A model generated the notes under the pieces. It made no database searches. It was not told where the DNA came from and worked only from the letters and a program-made list of their open reading frames with translations. The position numbers were made by a program, and so were the translations under genes. This document shows, piece after piece, positions 6,612 through 7,826 of a stretch of 7,826 nucleotides of DNA (position 1 is its first letter; the number at the start of each line of letters is the position of its first letter). The stretch is from an uncultured Lachnospiraceae bacterium (GTDB taxonomy: Bacteria; Bacillota; Clostridia; Lachnospirales; Lachnospiraceae): positions 1 through 7,826 of the forward strand of contig CAMNQN010000157.1 in assembly GCA_946549155.1 (NCBI GenBank). Reading direction: 5' to 3'.

Positions 6612-6639
6612 TTCTGATTTCTATATTTTGAAATCTGAA
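6612..6639 (+). repeat. Imperfect inverted repeat in the regulator leader
   Basis: TTCTGATTTC (6612-6621) and GAAATCTGAA (6630-6639) pair over 10 positions with one mismatch around an 8-nt AT-rich spacer. It lies about 18-45 nt into the predicted leader, so it could be an RNA hairpin or an autoregulatory operator. No T run follows, so it is not a terminator. Confidence 0.4.
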
Positions 6640-6662
6640 TTGACGATGCAGCTTTGAGAAAT

Positions 6663-6666
6663 GGAG
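6663..6666 (+). promoter_or_regulatory. Ribosome site that decides the regulator start
   Basis: GGAG lies 9 nt before ATG 6676. The in-frame ATG at 6661 has only a weak TTGAGAA upstream, and would add five residues before the normal LacI-family beginning (MVKIKDIAEYM). Confidence 0.55.
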
Positions 6667-6675
6667 AATGTCAAA

Positions 6676-7695
6676 ATGGTTAAGATCAAGGACATCGCAG
6701 AATACATGAATATCAGCGTCAGCACCGTGTATAAAGCCTTTAACGGCGCCTCCGATATCAGTGAAACCACCAGGGAACAGATTCTGGAAACCGCCCGCCA
6801 GATGGGCTACACAAAAGCCAGCCGCCGGCCGGCAGCGGATCGGCAGCTCTGTGTTTTTATTGAGCATCTGGAGGTTCCCCATGTCATTTACTATCTTTAC
6901 GAGGTGATGCTGGCCTTCAAATCTTTGGCTGTCCGGAACGGGTATCAGGTTATCATCCACTCTGACAGCGATTACGACACCCTCACCTACAATGAGATTC
7001 TGGAGCAGAATCAATGCGCAGGCTGCCTGATTCTGGGACTGAACACCCAAAGCAAGCAGTATCAGCAGCTAAAAGATCTGCGCTACCCGGCGATTTTGGT
7101 GGATAACTTTGTCGACCATCCCAATATATCCTGCATTACCTCTGACAACTTAAAGGGCATAAGCCTGCTGGTCACCCATCTGGCTGACCTGGGCCATACA
7201 AAGATCGGCTTTGTTAACGGGGAAGCCGGAAGCGTAATCAGCGACGAACGCTTTGCCGGCTACGTAAACGGACTCACCATCAACCGCCTGACCTTTGATC
7301 CGGCATTGGTGCGCAGCGGTGATTTCACCGAAAAGTCCGGCGGCGAGTGCGCCCTGGATCTTGTAAAATCCGGTGCCACCGCCCTGATATGCGCCAGCGA
7401 TGTGATGGCGATCGGGGCCATACGTACTCTGAAGGCGGAGGGCTACCGCATCCCGGAGGATATCAGCGTCACCGGTTTTGACGATATTTCCCTCTCCTCC
7501 TACATATCCCCTTCCCTGACCACCATCCGCATCAAAATTAAGGCGGTGGGGCATCAGGCGTTCCACTGTTTGCAGGATCTGCTGAACGGAGAAAAAAGCG
7601 TTCACATCATAGAGCCTGCCCATCTGATGGTGCGCCAGTCCACGGGATCTGTAAGAAAAAATGCGGAGGCACCTTCTGATCCGGAAAATAAATAG
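6676..7695 (+). CDS. LacI/GalR-family transcriptional regulator
   Basis: A 339-residue cytoplasmic DNA-binding regulator, probably of the adjacent sugar operon. The N-terminal helix-turn-helix covers residues 4-23 (IKDIAEYMNISVSTVYKAFNG). Val15, Ser16 and Lys20 sit at the positions that set operator specificity in LacI. STVYKAFNG replaces the usual STVSRALNG. The hinge (46-57, TKASRRPAADRQ) is short, contains a proline and lacks the leucine that normally intercalates at the operator centre. The effector domain (58 to about 325) is canonical: GFVNGEAGSVISDERFAGY, ICASDVMAIGAIRTLKAEGYRI, VTGFDDISLSSYISPSLTT, and the closing HLMVRQST. The effector is probably a sugar of this pathway, not identifiable from sequence. 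It is divergent from the MalE-like operon, which carries a CG-centred palindrome at its promoter. Whether it activates or represses is not shown; I infer activation is possible from the operator position. Confidence 0.95.
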   Translation: MVKIKDIAEYMNISVSTVYKAFNGASDISETTREQILETARQMGYTKASRRPAADRQLCVFIEHLEVPHVIYYLYEVMLAFKSLAVRNGYQVIIHSDSDYDTLTYNEILEQNQCAGCLILGLNTQSKQYQQLKDLRYPAILVDNFVDHPNISCITSDNLKGISLLVTHLADLGHTKIGFVNGEAGSVISDERFAGYVNGLTINRLTFDPALVRSGDFTEKSGGECALDLVKSGATALICASDVMAIGAIRTLKAEGYRIPEDISVTGFDDISLSSYISPSLTTIRIKIKAVGHQAFHCLQDLLNGEKSVHIIEPAHLMVRQSTGSVRKNAEAPSDPENK

Positions 7696-7703
7696 CATTT
7701 ATC

Positions 7704-7731
7704 TGCCTTTCCTGGCAAGCTCCGGCTTTTT
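7704..7731 (+). terminator. Possible weak terminator of the regulator gene
   Basis: Two short hairpins, TGCC/GGCA (7704-7707 with 7714-7717) and AAGC-TCCG-GCTT (7717-7728), are followed by a T run ending at 7731, nine bases after the regulator stop. The stems are only 4 bp and share one base, so this is a weak candidate. It lies between two convergent genes. Confidence 0.3.
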
Positions 7732-7782
7732 GTTGTACCTCCCGGTTATTACTGTTCAGGTGTTAATGTTCTTCGTGTTTTG

Positions 7783-7826
7783 TTAACTACCCGGACGCAG
7801 GATGAGGCGGGACGGCAGGGCCACAT
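7783..7826 (-). CDS. Partial C-terminus of another LacI-family regulator (runs off the right edge)
   Basis: On the minus strand the last 44 bases read V-A-L-P-S-R-L-I-L-R-P-G-S then TAA (7785-7783). LacI-family proteins commonly end with this kind of xLPxRLxxRxS segment. The regulator at 6676-7695 has the comparable HLMVRQST. Only 13 codons are visible, so the call rests on a short motif. If right, a second LacI-type gene faces the first one tail to tail. Confidence 0.45.
   Translation of the reverse strand, partial: VALPSRLILRPGS

Noticed and set aside
6661..6675. ATG 6661 as start of the regulator
   Set aside because: ATG 6676 has a properly spaced GGAG and gives the standard LacI-family N-terminus.
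1..7826. tRNA, rRNA, CRISPR array, insertion sequence, prophage or defence genes
   Set aside because: No cloverleaf or rRNA sequence, no regularly spaced repeats and no transposase or nuclease motifs were seen on either strand.

Overview
The window looks like a carbohydrate-uptake locus of a Gram-positive gut-type Firmicute, most likely a Lachnospiraceae-like Clostridium. This rests on AGGAGG-type ribosome sites, AT-rich intergenic regions with good sigma-A promoters between moderately GC-rich genes, and the style of the transporter and GH13 proteins. The assignment is inference from sequence character; no search was run.

Layout. Most of the window is transcribed leftwards. From right to left on the minus strand: a MalE-like sugar-binding protein (6319-5102), a terminator-like hairpin (5068-5026), a MalF-like permease (4980-3659, frame broken at a run of nine G), a MalG-like permease (3662-2790, 4-nt overlap with malF), and a cytoplasmic GH13 alpha-amylase-family enzyme (2774-1485). 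After a 224-bp regulatory gap comes a second, different CUT1 solute-binding protein (1260-10) with its own promoter. The bases after its stop look like a ribosome site, so its permeases probably lie beyond the left edge. A LacI-family regulator (6676-7695) is divergent from the first operon. At the extreme right edge, on the minus strand, is what looks like the last codons of another LacI-family gene.

How it fits together. The binding protein captures an alpha-glucan oligosaccharide (inferred from the GH13 partner). MalF and MalG carry it in, and the GH13 enzyme cuts it in the cytoplasm. No ATPase gene is present, so a shared MsmX-type ATPase encoded elsewhere is presumably used. The LacI-type protein is the obvious regulator.

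The most interesting non-coding signal is that both binding-protein promoters carry the same CG-centred motif (TTATCGWTAAA) at the same place, 4 nt upstream of a TTGAC -35 box. At the second promoter this motif sits inside a perfect 13-bp inverted repeat, and a separate 18-bp palindrome covers the predicted transcription start. The most interesting coding signal is the G9 tract that splits malF: 10 or 7 G would restore one 8-segment permease. I see no CRISPR array, tRNA, rRNA, insertion sequence or defence system, and no clearly new biological system.
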